Source of the DNA: FEB-10 sp963710645
GTDB taxonomy: Bacteria; Acidobacteriota; Thermoanaerobaculia; Thermoanaerobaculales; Sulfomarinibacteraceae
Length of the DNA stretch: 64,000 nucleotides
Reading direction: 5' to 3'
NCBI GenBank assembly: GCA_963710645.1
Contig: CAVQBD010000001.1
Location: forward strand, 620,001-684,000
Both the position numbers and the translations under genes were made by a program. A model generated the notes under the pieces. The model worked only from the letters and a program-made list of their open reading frames with translations. It was not told the DNA's origin and searched no databases. Below, piece after piece: positions 36,570 to 44,045 of this stretch; the first letter of the stretch is position 1; each line of letters begins with the position of its first letter.

Positions 36570-37972
36570 GAGGCACCTCCAGTGCCGACTGCAGAGTCGG
36601 TGGTCGACTCCTGAACCTGGCCGACTTCGAATTTCGAATTTCGACTTTCGAATGGACCTGACGGTTGGGGCGGGGCCAGCGGTCCCGCAATGACGCCCTC
36701 GAGGTCTGCCATGGCGATAGCGAGGTCGGTCCGGGTTCGTTCTGCAGCCAGCCGGATGTCGAGCAGGGTGCGTTCCGAGTCGAGCAGGGACAGGGCGTCA
36801 ACCCGACCCGAAGCGTAGGCCGACACCGCCGAACTCAAAGCCTGCTCGCCTTGAATCCGGAGAACTCCTTCGAAGAGCTCGAGCTGACGTTTGATTTCGG
36901 GCAGCCGTCCGCGAAGCTCCTCGAGCTGCCGGTCGATGGTCGTCACGGTGCTCCGGCGTTGCTCTTCGACCACGAGTCGTCGTTGCGCCGCCTCCTCGCG
37001 TCCAGCGTCGTTGCTGCTGCTCCAGAGCGGGATCGTCAGGCCTCCGGTGAGCCCAAGGATGTCCTGGCCGTTGTCCGGAACGTCCACATCAGTCCGCCGA
37101 TCGATCCAGCCATAGGTCAGCCCGACCATGAAATCCGGGCTCGAGCGGCTCGAGGCAAGTTCGGCTTCGGTGCCGGCGCGGCGGGCCGCAGCTGCCAGAG
37201 ACGCCATCTCTGGTCGCGAGGTCATGGCCCGCTCCCTGAGGCCGGCCCAGTCCAAGAATGCCGGCGCGGGATTGAGCAGTGTGGGAGAGGGTGTGATCTC
37301 AGCGCCGGCTCGGTCCCGAAGCGCATTGAGGGCCGCCACTCGGCCAGCTCTCCGAGCGGCGAGGTCCGAGAGCCTGGCGTCGATCCTGGTGATTTGCGCC
37401 TGGATCGTCACGACCTCCTGCTGCAGACCGGTGCCCGAGGCGTAGCGCGCCCTCGCCAGCTCCTCAAAGTGGTTGAGGACGCCGCGATCGGACTGCAGGA
37501 CCTCGGCGCAACGATCCAAATAGCCGATTTCGTGGTACAACCTGCGCGCCTCGGTCACAAGGCGAAGCCGGAGGGCTTGTTCCTCGGCTGCCGAAGATGC
37601 CGCTCCGTCGAGGGCCGCCTGCCGCCGCAGTTTGCGTTTGCCGCCGCCCGGGATCTGTTGCGACAGAGACAACGTCGCCCGCTGCGGACCCACCCTGGTC
37701 TCGGGAGGAAGCACGAATGCCGTCAGGGCTGCCTGTGGATCGGGCAGGGCTCTGGCCTGGGTCGCCACCTGGCGCACAGCGCCGGTGCGTGCGGTGGCCA
37801 CAGCAATCTCGGGGTTGCGATGCATCACGTCGCGCAGAACCTCCGCCAACGTTGGATCCGTCGTGGCCGCGATGATGCGGTCGTCGGGCGACGCCGGGAT
37901 GTCCTGCCCCGACGAGACCGCGACCTGCGCCAACACGGCCACTGTGACCGCGATGTTTTTCAGTCTTCTCAT
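36566..37972 (-). CDS. cusC: TolC-family outer membrane efflux protein, CusC type
   Basis: 468 aa with a signal peptide (about 1-22). Two OEP domains made of long helices contain the repeated small-residue/Leu pattern (EVLRDVMHRNPEIAVA, then LRERAMTSRPEMASLAAAARRA). It forms the outer-membrane tunnel for CusBA. The last about 35 residues are atypical: 36628-36655 is an AT-rich simple repeat (GAATTTCGAATTTCGA type) that encodes ESRNSKFEV, suggesting an intergenic repeat has entered the 3' end. Confidence 0.9.
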   Translation of the reverse strand: MRRLKNIAVTVAVLAQVAVSSGQDIPASPDDRIIAATTDPTLAEVLRDVMHRNPEIAVATARTGAVRQVATQARALPDPQAALTAFVLPPETRVGPQRATLSLSQQIPGGGKRKLRRQAALDGAASSAAEEQALRLRLVTEARRLYHEIGYLDRCAEVLQSDRGVLNHFEELARARYASGTGLQQEVVTIQAQITRIDARLSDLAARRAGRVAALNALRDRAGAEITPSPTLLNPAPAFLDWAGLRERAMTSRPEMASLAAAARRAGTEAELASSRSSPDFMVGLTYGWIDRRTDVDVPDNGQDILGLTGGLTIPLWSSSNDAGREEAAQRRLVVEEQRRSTVTTIDRQLEELRGRLPEIKRQLELFEGVLRIQGEQALSSAVSAYASGRVDALSLLDSERTLLDIRLAAERTRTDLAIAMADLEGVIAGPLAPPQPSGPFESRNSKFEVGQVQESTTDSAVGTGGAS

Positions 37973-38031
37973 GGATTCACCTTCCTGATTTGGAGATCAA
38001 GTCCCCGTTGAGAACCGCCGAAGCGATTCGT

Positions 38032-38448
38032 CTAAATCAGGAAGGCGCAGTTGGTGAGGAAAAGCAGGGATCCCGGTGGGCCGCCTCGGGACCGGGCGTC
38101 ACGGCTGGCCTGGATCGGGCGGCTGTCGCCCTGGGCAACGCCGTCGCTCAGACAGAAAGCCGCGTCCGACGCCGTCTCAGTCGATGTCGGCGTGCCAACG
38201 GCGACCGCAGGAGGTGCGGTCGGTGCGTGCATGCAGTCGCACCCATCCACTGGCACCCAAGCGGGGGATGGTTCCACCGGGTTGGGTTTACCGCAGCAGG
38301 AGTCCGGCTTGGCTGCTGTCTGGGCCGCCTCTTGGGCGCAGCAGCCGTGGGCAACCTCAGCGGTCCAGGCGCAGACAGGGCCGCTGGGCGTTGCAAACAA
38401 CACCACAAACGCCACGAGCGCGGCGACGGTGGTCAGTCGACTCTTCAT
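38032..38448 (-). CDS. Small exported Cys-rich protein, first gene of the cus operon
   Basis: 138 aa. ATG 38448 is preferred because the predicted transcription start (near 38464) excludes the ATG at 38466. A signal peptide (about 1-26) is followed by clustered cysteines: CC 36-37, CC 51-52 and CDCMH 70-74. This Cys/Met/His content suggests metal binding. The rest is Pro/Ala-rich. The family was not recognised. Position in front of cusCBA and behind a MerR-type promoter supports a role in periplasmic copper or silver handling. Confidence 0.65.
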   Translation of the reverse strand: MKSRLTTVAALVAFVVLFATPSGPVCAWTAEVAHGCCAQEAAQTAAKPDSCCGKPNPVEPSPAWVPVDGCDCMHAPTAPPAVAVGTPTSTETASDAAFCLSDGVAQGDSRPIQASRDARSRGGPPGSLLFLTNCAFLI

Positions 38449-38470
38449 CGTCACTTGAACAACCATTCAT

Positions 38471-38501
38471 ATTTTAGCGCATATTCCCGGGAAAGGTGCA
38501 A
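38471..38501 (-). promoter_or_regulatory. MerR-type promoter of the cus operon with 19-bp spacer
   Basis: Read on the minus strand: TTGCAC (38501-38496), a 19-bp spacer, then TAAAAT (38476-38471). The spacer contains the perfect palindrome TTCCCGGGAA (38484-38493). A 19-20 bp spacer with a central dyad is the hallmark of MerR/CueR-activated metal promoters. Confidence 0.55.
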
Positions 38502-39005
38502 GGACCACCCACCGCCCGCCCGGATGCCGGATGCCGGATCCGCCGCCCGGGATGGTCGAAAGTCGAGGGTCAAGAGTCCAAGGTCCCTTCGCCCATCCTC
38601 AGCGCCATTGCGGTGCAGCCGTCTCGGCTTCACCTCCGGCCTCGATTGGGTGTGGAGATTCAGGCGGGACGCCTGCTCCGCAATGTCCGGTCCCACTGTC
38701 ATCCTGACCGAGGCCCGACAGGGCCGAGTCGAAGGATCTGGGTGGGGGTCGTTCGGGCCGGATAACCGCCCGCCCAGATCCTTCGATTCGCTCGCTGCGC
38801 TCGTGTACTCGGGATGACAGAAAAGCGCTGGGCAGCTTGCCATCGCGTCGTCGAGGGTGGGGGATCTGCCATCCGGAATCTGGGATCCGGCATCTGCGTG
38901 GGTGGGTGGGCCTGAACCCCGAACTCTCATCCGGGCGCGGACGCGGACTCGCTGGTGACGGTGTGTCACAAGCCGCGAAGCGGCGCAGTAACTCAAATCC
39001 TCGAC
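38502..39005. repeat. Intergenic repeat cluster upstream of cus operon
   Basis: No gene is seen. GGATGCC heptamer-period words lie at about 38522-38542. An 80-bp element occupies 38606-38685. A REP-like inverted pair lies at 38697-38740 and about 38775-38820. GGATCC/GGCATC words fill about 38866-38905. Confidence 0.65.
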
Positions 39006-39254
39006 CTAGAGAATCGGACGGAGATGGGGATGTCGCAGTTTGGCGTCGGGACGTATGGGGACGTCGGGGCCGGCGCCGCCGACGCCCACCACGCGGTCGT
39101 TCTCAATGATGAGGTACATCTTTCGGGTGTCGTACCCGTCCCGTGCCGCGCGATGGAGGACGCGGAGGCCACGAAGAAATCCCGCGCGATCCTTCTGATA
39201 CACGTCCGGATCGAGGGTGGAGACGTGCCTGCGGTTTTTCCACGTTGCTGACAT
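39006..39254 (-). CDS. Small protein downstream of RHH gene, unknown
   Basis: 82 aa, basic (many Arg/Lys/His), no signal or membrane segment. It begins 15 nt after the ribbon-helix-helix gene, so the two are probably one transcript. A central segment (YDTRKMYLIIENDRVVGVGGAG) looks like a two-strand beta hairpin. No known toxin fold was recognised. It could be the partner of the RHH protein in a toxin-antitoxin-like pair, but this is only positional inference. Confidence 0.5.
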   Translation of the reverse strand: MSATWKNRRHVSTLDPDVYQKDRAGFLRGLRVLHRAARDGYDTRKMYLIIENDRVVGVGGAGPDVPIRPDAKLRHPHLRPIL

Positions 39255-39269
39255 GTCGGGTGCCTCCTT

Positions 39270-39452
39270 CTACCTCCTGCTACGCCGCTTCTTCGCCGGT
39301 GCCGGTGCCTTTTTTACGGCCCAGTCCAAAAGCCACCTGATCGCGCCGGCTCGAGTCGGGAACCGGTTGTCGTACCTGAAGTCGTCGATCTCGTTCAGCA
39401 GCTCCAGGTCGACCACGAAGGTGAGCATTTGTTTGTCGTCGTGAGGGCTCAT
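39270..39452 (-). CDS. Ribbon-helix-helix DNA-binding protein
   Basis: 60 aa. The pattern MLTFVVDLELLNEIDDFRYDNRFPTRAGAIRWLL fits an RHH fold: one beta strand (9-14), helix A (17-25) and helix B starting after FPTRA. A basic Lys/Arg tail ends the protein. Such proteins dimerise and bind palindromic operators, often their own. A perfect -10 box and palindromic sites lie directly upstream. There is no Shine-Dalgarno, and the transcript may be nearly leaderless. Confidence 0.75.
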   Translation of the reverse strand: MSPHDDKQMLTFVVDLELLNEIDDFRYDNRFPTRAGAIRWLLDWAVKKAPAPAKKRRSRR

Positions 39453-39464
39453 GTTGTGTCCAGA

Positions 39465-39507
39465 ATTATAGTAGCACTATTGACAGTAGAAACATAGTAA
39501 TCGCTAT
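39465..39507. promoter_or_regulatory. AT-rich promoter/operator of the RHH gene pair
   Basis: On the minus strand TATAAT (39470-39465) ends 12 nt before the RHH start codon. Overlapping it is the palindrome ATAGTAGCACTAT (39468-39480); a second, looser ATAG...CTAT site is at 39494-39507. On the plus strand TTGACA (39480-39485) with a GCTATA 17 nt later could drive transcription the other way. Confidence 0.5.
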
Positions 39508-40068
39508 AGAAATTTTGTCGAAAATACTGAAAATACTTGGAGTAGGGAGTAGGGAGTAGGGAGTAGGGAGTAGGGAGTAGGTCTAGCTCACCCAAATTCG
39601 AAATTCGCATGTCGGTGCCAGGCGCCGCCGCAGATGTAATGATCCTCTCATTGGGTTCAATTTACCGAATTTCGAAGCGCCGATTCTCCGACCGCGCTCC
39701 CCGTGAGGATGCCGGGCACGCCGATTCGCCTGAACGGCACGAATCGGTTTGTCGACCTTGGCGAATCGGGATGCCAGGCACCTCCGGGAGACGCATATTT
39801 CTTCCCACGTTTTCCCCGAGGGAGCCCGGTACACACTTGTGGGTACCTGACGGCTGTCAGACTCTCGGTGGCCCCGGACCGCACAAGCATGTACCCGGCA
39901 CGCCCGCCATACGCGCCCACTCACGATCCGGGAGGAAGGGTGGGAACGTTCAACGTTTAACGTGTGACGTTCAACTTGAAGGTGCCCGGAGTGGCACACC
40001 CGCCCATGGCGCCCTTTCGTTCCCGGGGGGCGGGTGATCTTGGATATTGGATCCGTGTGGGCGGGTAG
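39508..40068. repeat. Intergenic repeats including six GAGTAGG heptamers
   Basis: 39540-39581 is six perfect GAGTAGG units. Then come AATTCG words (about 39595), a CCCATCTCCC-family relative (about 39650-39705), a hairpin element (39826-39897) and the AACGTTCAACG-type repeat (39944-40003). No convincing gene. Confidence 0.7.
39826..39897. repeat. Hairpin repeat element, copy 1
   Basis: Left arm 39826-39845 (CCGGTACACACTTGTGGGTA) and right arm 39877-39897 (ACCGCACAAGCATGTACCCGG core) flank a loop containing GACGGCTGTCAGACTCTCG. The same element is at 43921-43993. Confidence 0.7.
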
Positions 40069-40335
40069 ATGTATTCTCTGTGGGTGACCCGGTTCCTGTT
40101 GCCGTCGGCGATTCTGCTTCTGATGATGCTTGTGTGGTGGATTCAGATGCGCAGCTCCCGTCGTCGTTTGGAAGAGCTGGAGCGAGAACGTGAACGCGTT
40201 CATGCCGAGTTGGAGGAGGCGCTTGCGCGGGAGCGGCTCGAGCTGTGGCCTCCGCCCAATGTGATTCGGTTGGCGCGGTGGCGCAAGGACCTGGATCGCA
40301 TGCACCGGGAAGAGCAGGAGCGGCCGCCCACGTAG
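40069..40335 (+). CDS. Small single-pass membrane protein with coiled coil
   Basis: 88 aa. One N-terminal transmembrane helix (FLLPSAILLLMMLVWWIQM, about 9-27) is followed by a charged coiled coil (RRRLEELERERERVHAELEEALARER) and a basic tail. This topology is common among small scaffold proteins. There is no known family. The Shine-Dalgarno is weak (GGGCGGGTAG before ATG), so expression is uncertain. Confidence 0.5.
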   Translation: MYSLWVTRFLLPSAILLLMMLVWWIQMRSSRRRLEELERERERVHAELEEALARERLELWPPPNVIRLARWRKDLDRMHREEQERPPT

Positions 40336-40491
40336 CCCTTGTCCTCGAACCATACGCCAATCTCAAGCCCCAAACCCCAGACTCAACACCCGGGCAGGAC
40401 CGCGGGTCCTCCTGCCCCTTGGAGCCCCCCACATCTTTGTGATAGATTTCACGTACCTGGCCCAGGCCGGGATACCCACAAGGAGCTCGAG

Positions 40492-41733
40492 ATGGCGAGA
40501 ATCGAACCGTTCCGTGGATGGCGGCCCCGGCCGGAGTTCGCCGAAAAGGTGGCGAGCCCGCCCTACGACGTGCTCAACTCGGAGGAAGCGCGGGCCATGG
40601 CCGCGGGTAATCCGTTGTCCTTCCTGCACGTGGTGAAGCCCGAGATCGACCTCCCCGAGGACACCGACCACTATGCGCCCGAGGTCTACGCCAAGGGCGG
40701 TGAAAACCTGCAGCGATTGATGGACGAAGGCATCTTGATTCAGGACGGCGAACCCGCTCTCTATCTCTACCGCCAGCGGATGGGTGACCATGTCCAGACC
40801 GGGCTGGTGGCCGGAGCCAGTGTGGACGAGTACGAGGCGGATCTGATCAAGAAACACGAACACACCCGGCCGGTGAAAGAGGATGACCGGACCCGGCACA
40901 TCGATGCGCTCAACGCCAACACCGGTCCGGTCTTTCTGACCTACCGGGCGCGGCCGGAGATCGACGCGCTGGTGGCCCGGCTCACCGACTCGGAGCCCAC
41001 CTACGACTTCACGGCACCGGACGGAATCGGACACGTGCTGTGGGTCGTGGCCGATGCGGCGGATCGCGACGCCCTGGTGGCCGCCTTCGCCGAGGTACCG
41101 GAACTCTATGTGGCAGACGGCCACCACCGGTCGGCGGCCGGCACCCGGATCCGGGCCCTGCGACGTGACGCCAACCCGAATCACACCGGCGACGAGCCGT
41201 ACAACTACTTCCTGGCAGTGGTCTTCCCAGACAATCAGATGATGATTCTGGACTACAACCGAGTGGTCAAGGATCTCAACGGCCTGGACGAATCCGCCGT
41301 GTTGGACAGGGTTCGCGAGAATTTCGACGTTGTCCCGGTGGATGACGGAAAACCCCGGCGGGCAAAGTGCTTCGGAATGTACCTCGGGGGTCGCTGGTTC
41401 CGGTTGTCCGCCCGGGAGGGGAGCTTTCCCGCGGACGATCCGGTGGATTCCCTGGACGTGGCCATCCTGCAGAAGAACCTGCTGGCTCCGGTCTTTGGGA
41501 TCGGCGATCCGAGGTCCGACGAGCGCATTGATTTTGTTGGTGGCATTCGCGGGTTGTCAGAGCTTGAGCGGCTGGTGGACTCCGGGGCCGGGGCGGTGGC
41601 TTTTGCCGTGCACCCAACCTCCATCGACCAGTTGTTCGGTGTGGCCGACGCCGGGACGGTGATGCCGCCGAAGTCCACTTGGTTCGAGCCGAAACTGCGG
41701 TCCGGACTGATCGTGCGTCCCCTCGGGGAATGA
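40492..41733 (+). CDS. DUF1015 family protein linked to serine biosynthesis
   Basis: 413 aa. ATG 40492 has AAGGAG 6 nt upstream. It has the standard DUF1015 start (MARIEPFRGWRP...VASPPYDVL) and the motif DGHHR at 209-213, reminiscent of the catalytic loop of ParB/sulfiredoxin/SerK-type proteins. It is cytoplasmic. It is the first gene of an operon with serA and serC and its stop lies 18 nt before the serA start. No serB lies in the operon, so a role in serine or phosphoserine metabolism is plausible but inferred. Confidence 0.85.
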   Translation: MARIEPFRGWRPRPEFAEKVASPPYDVLNSEEARAMAAGNPLSFLHVVKPEIDLPEDTDHYAPEVYAKGGENLQRLMDEGILIQDGEPALYLYRQRMGDHVQTGLVAGASVDEYEADLIKKHEHTRPVKEDDRTRHIDALNANTGPVFLTYRARPEIDALVARLTDSEPTYDFTAPDGIGHVLWVVADAADRDALVAAFAEVPELYVADGHHRSAAGTRIRALRRDANPNHTGDEPYNYFLAVVFPDNQMMILDYNRVVKDLNGLDESAVLDRVRENFDVVPVDDGKPRRAKCFGMYLGGRWFRLSAREGSFPADDPVDSLDVAILQKNLLAPVFGIGDPRSDERIDFVGGIRGLSELERLVDSGAGAVAFAVHPTSIDQLFGVADAGTVMPPKSTWFEPKLRSGLIVRPLGE

Positions 41734-41750
41734 AAAAGACGGAGGAAGAC

Positions 41751-42632
41751 ATGAGGATCCTGATCTCTGACGCGTTCGACCCATCCCTCCCCGAAAAATT
41801 GAAGGCGTTCGGCGAAGTGACCGACGACAAGTCGGCGGTCCCCGAGGTGGACGTGGTCCTGGTTCGTTCCAAGACCAAATGCCGGCGCGACTACATCGAC
41901 CAGGCCAAGAAGCTGCGGTTGATCATCCGTGGCGGCGTTGGGCTGGACAACATCGACGTGGACTACGCCCGGTCCAAGGGCGTTCAGGTCTTCAACACCG
42001 CCGAGGCCTCGGCGGTTGCGGTGGCCGAGTTGGCGTTCGCGCTGATGATCTCGGTGCCGACCCGCATGGCGGAAGGTCACGTCGGCATGATGAACCGCCA
42101 GTGGCTCAAGAAGGACCTCAAACGGACCGAGTTGATGGGCAAGACCCTGGGTCTGATCGGCGCCGGCAACATCGGTACCGAGCTGGCGCGGCGAGCCATT
42201 GGATTCGGGATGCGCGTGATTGCCTACGACCCGCTGCTGAAAGGTCACGAGCTTCTGGATCTGGTCACCCTCGAGGAGCTCTTCAAGGAGTCGGACTATA
42301 TTTCGCTGCACGTTCCCCTGACCGACGAGACCAAGGGAATGATCAACACGGAGACCATCGCGCAGATGAAGGACGGGGTGGTGATCATCAACACGGCCCG
42401 CGGCAAGTGCGTGGATGAAGAGGACATGGTGGAGGCTCTGAAGTCCGGCAAGGTGCGGTCCTACGCCACCGACGTGTGGTACTCGGATCCGCCCGACGCC
42501 GACTGTCCGTTGTACGATGCACCCAACGTGGTGATGACGCCGCATCTGGGCGCCTCGAGTCAGGAGAACATGCTGCGCATCGGCGACGTCGTGGTGCGGA
42601 TTCTCGAGGACTTCGTCCACCACACCGCCTGA
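41751..42632 (+). CDS. serA: D-3-phosphoglycerate dehydrogenase, short form
   Basis: 293 aa. It oxidises 3-phosphoglycerate to 3-phosphohydroxypyruvate with NAD. The NAD fold is GLIGAGNIGTELARRA; catalytic regions are NTARG, DVWYSDPP and the His in TPHLGASS. It lacks the C-terminal ACT/regulatory domains of long SerA, so serine feedback inhibition through ACT is not expected. ATG 41751 is preferred (GGAGG upstream) over an in-frame ATG at 41730 that overlaps the DUF1015 stop. serC follows after 11 nt. Confidence 0.9.
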   Translation: MRILISDAFDPSLPEKLKAFGEVTDDKSAVPEVDVVLVRSKTKCRRDYIDQAKKLRLIIRGGVGLDNIDVDYARSKGVQVFNTAEASAVAVAELAFALMISVPTRMAEGHVGMMNRQWLKKDLKRTELMGKTLGLIGAGNIGTELARRAIGFGMRVIAYDPLLKGHELLDLVTLEELFKESDYISLHVPLTDETKGMINTETIAQMKDGVVIINTARGKCVDEEDMVEALKSGKVRSYATDVWYSDPPDADCPLYDAPNVVMTPHLGASSQENMLRIGDVVVRILEDFVHHTA

Positions 42633-42643
42633 AGGAGGACGCT

Positions 42644-43726
42644 ATGAGAACCTGGAATTTCTACGCCGGACCCGCAACGCTTCCCCTGCCAGCTCTGGAA
42701 CGGGCTCGCGACGAGCTCATCGAGTGGGAGGGCACCGGTATGTCGGTGATGGAGACCTCGCACCGCTCGAAGGAATACGACGCGGTGCATCACGAAGCGA
42801 TGGACCTTTTTGGAGAGCTCCTGGGTCTGGATGCAGACCACCAGGTCCTTTTCCTGCAAGGCGGCGCGTCCACCCAGTTCGCCATGATCCCCATGAATTT
42901 CATTCCTCCGGGTGGGTCGGCGGATTACATCAACACCGGCACCTGGTCGCAAAAGGCCATTGCGGAAGCGAATATCATCGCGTCGGCGCGGGTGGCCGGG
43001 TCCTCTGAGCCCGACGGTTTCACCCGGATCCCACGGCAGGATGAGCTCGATCTCGACCCCGCGGCCGCCTATGTCCATTTGACGTCGAACAACACCATCA
43101 AGGGAACCCAGTTCCACGACTTCCCCGACACCGGCGATGTTCCGCTGGTGGGCGATATGTCGTCGGACCTGCTGTGGCGTCCCTTTGACGCCAATCGATT
43201 CGGCCTGATCTACGCCGGCGCCCAGAAGAACTTGGGTCCGGCGGGAGTGACGGTTGTGATCGCAAAGAAGTCGTGGCTCGAGGCGGCCAACGACGGTCTG
43301 CCGACCATGCTCAGCTACACGACCTTTTCGGCCAAGGACTCCCTCTACAACACCCCACCGTCATTCAGCATCTACATGGTGCGCAACGTTCTTCGCTGGG
43401 TGAAGGACCAGGGTGGTCTCGCCTCGATGGAGGCCCGGAACATGGCCAAGGCGGATCGACTCTACGGAGTCATCACGGCATACCCGGACTTCTACACCTG
43501 CCCGGTTGAACCGGCCTCGCGTTCGGTGATGAACGTGGTGTGGCGTTTGCCGTCCGAGGAACTCGAGGCACAGTTTGTGGCCGAGGCCCGAGACAAGGGC
43601 ATGTTCGGTCTCAAGGGTCACCGCTCGGTGGGAGGCTGCCGGGCGTCGATATACAACGCCATGTCGCCTGAGGGCGTCGAAGTGCTCGCCAAATTCATGG
43701 AGGCGTTCGCAGAGGCGCACGGCTGA
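42644..43726 (+). CDS. serC: Phosphoserine aminotransferase
   Basis: 360 aa class V PLP enzyme converting 3-phosphohydroxypyruvate and glutamate to phosphoserine. It starts MRTWNFYAGPATLPLPAL, has the MSVMETSHRSKEYDAVHH substrate loop, and the PLP lysine is K195 in YAGAQKNLGPAG. The end has KGHRSVGGCRASIYNAM. AAGGAGG precedes ATG 42644. It is the last gene of the operon; a strong terminator follows within 25 nt. Confidence 0.95.
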   Translation: MRTWNFYAGPATLPLPALERARDELIEWEGTGMSVMETSHRSKEYDAVHHEAMDLFGELLGLDADHQVLFLQGGASTQFAMIPMNFIPPGGSADYINTGTWSQKAIAEANIIASARVAGSSEPDGFTRIPRQDELDLDPAAAYVHLTSNNTIKGTQFHDFPDTGDVPLVGDMSSDLLWRPFDANRFGLIYAGAQKNLGPAGVTVVIAKKSWLEAANDGLPTMLSYTTFSAKDSLYNTPPSFSIYMVRNVLRWVKDQGGLASMEARNMAKADRLYGVITAYPDFYTCPVEPASRSVMNVVWRLPSEELEAQFVAEARDKGMFGLKGHRSVGGCRASIYNAMSPEGVEVLAKFMEAFAEAHG

Positions 43727-43748
43727 CAGATATCTCCGGAGATCTCAC

Positions 43749-43780
43749 GGCGGGCCTGATGGCCCGCCATGTTTTTGTTT
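43749..43780 (+). terminator. Rho-independent terminator after serC
   Basis: Stem GGCGGGCC (43749-43756) and GGCCCGCC (43761-43768) with loop TGAT, followed by ATGTTTTTGTTT. Confidence 0.9.
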
Positions 43781-44045
43781 GGCTCATCCGGGTTTCCTTG
43801 AGACGGACAGTGGTTGAATTCGAAATTCGGATTTCGACGGTGCCCGTCACCGGCCCACGCGTTCGCTTCGATCGACTGATTTCGATGTGCCCATCTCCCA
43901 ACCGCGCTCTCCGAGGGAGCCCGGTACATACTTGTGCGGTAATTGACGGCTGTCAGACTCTCGATAACCCGGACCGCACAAGCATGTACCCGGCACGCCC
44001 GCCCGTCGCGCCTTCCATACGTTCCGCGACAGGCGGGGTGGCGGC
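43781..44045. repeat. Intergenic repeats with hairpin element copy 2
   Basis: AATTCG words (about 43815), a CCCATCTCCC-family copy (43859-43920) and the hairpin element: arms 43921-43940 (CCGGTACATACTTGTGCGGT) and 43973-43993, complementary over 18 bp with one wobble and one bulge. No gene. Confidence 0.75.
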
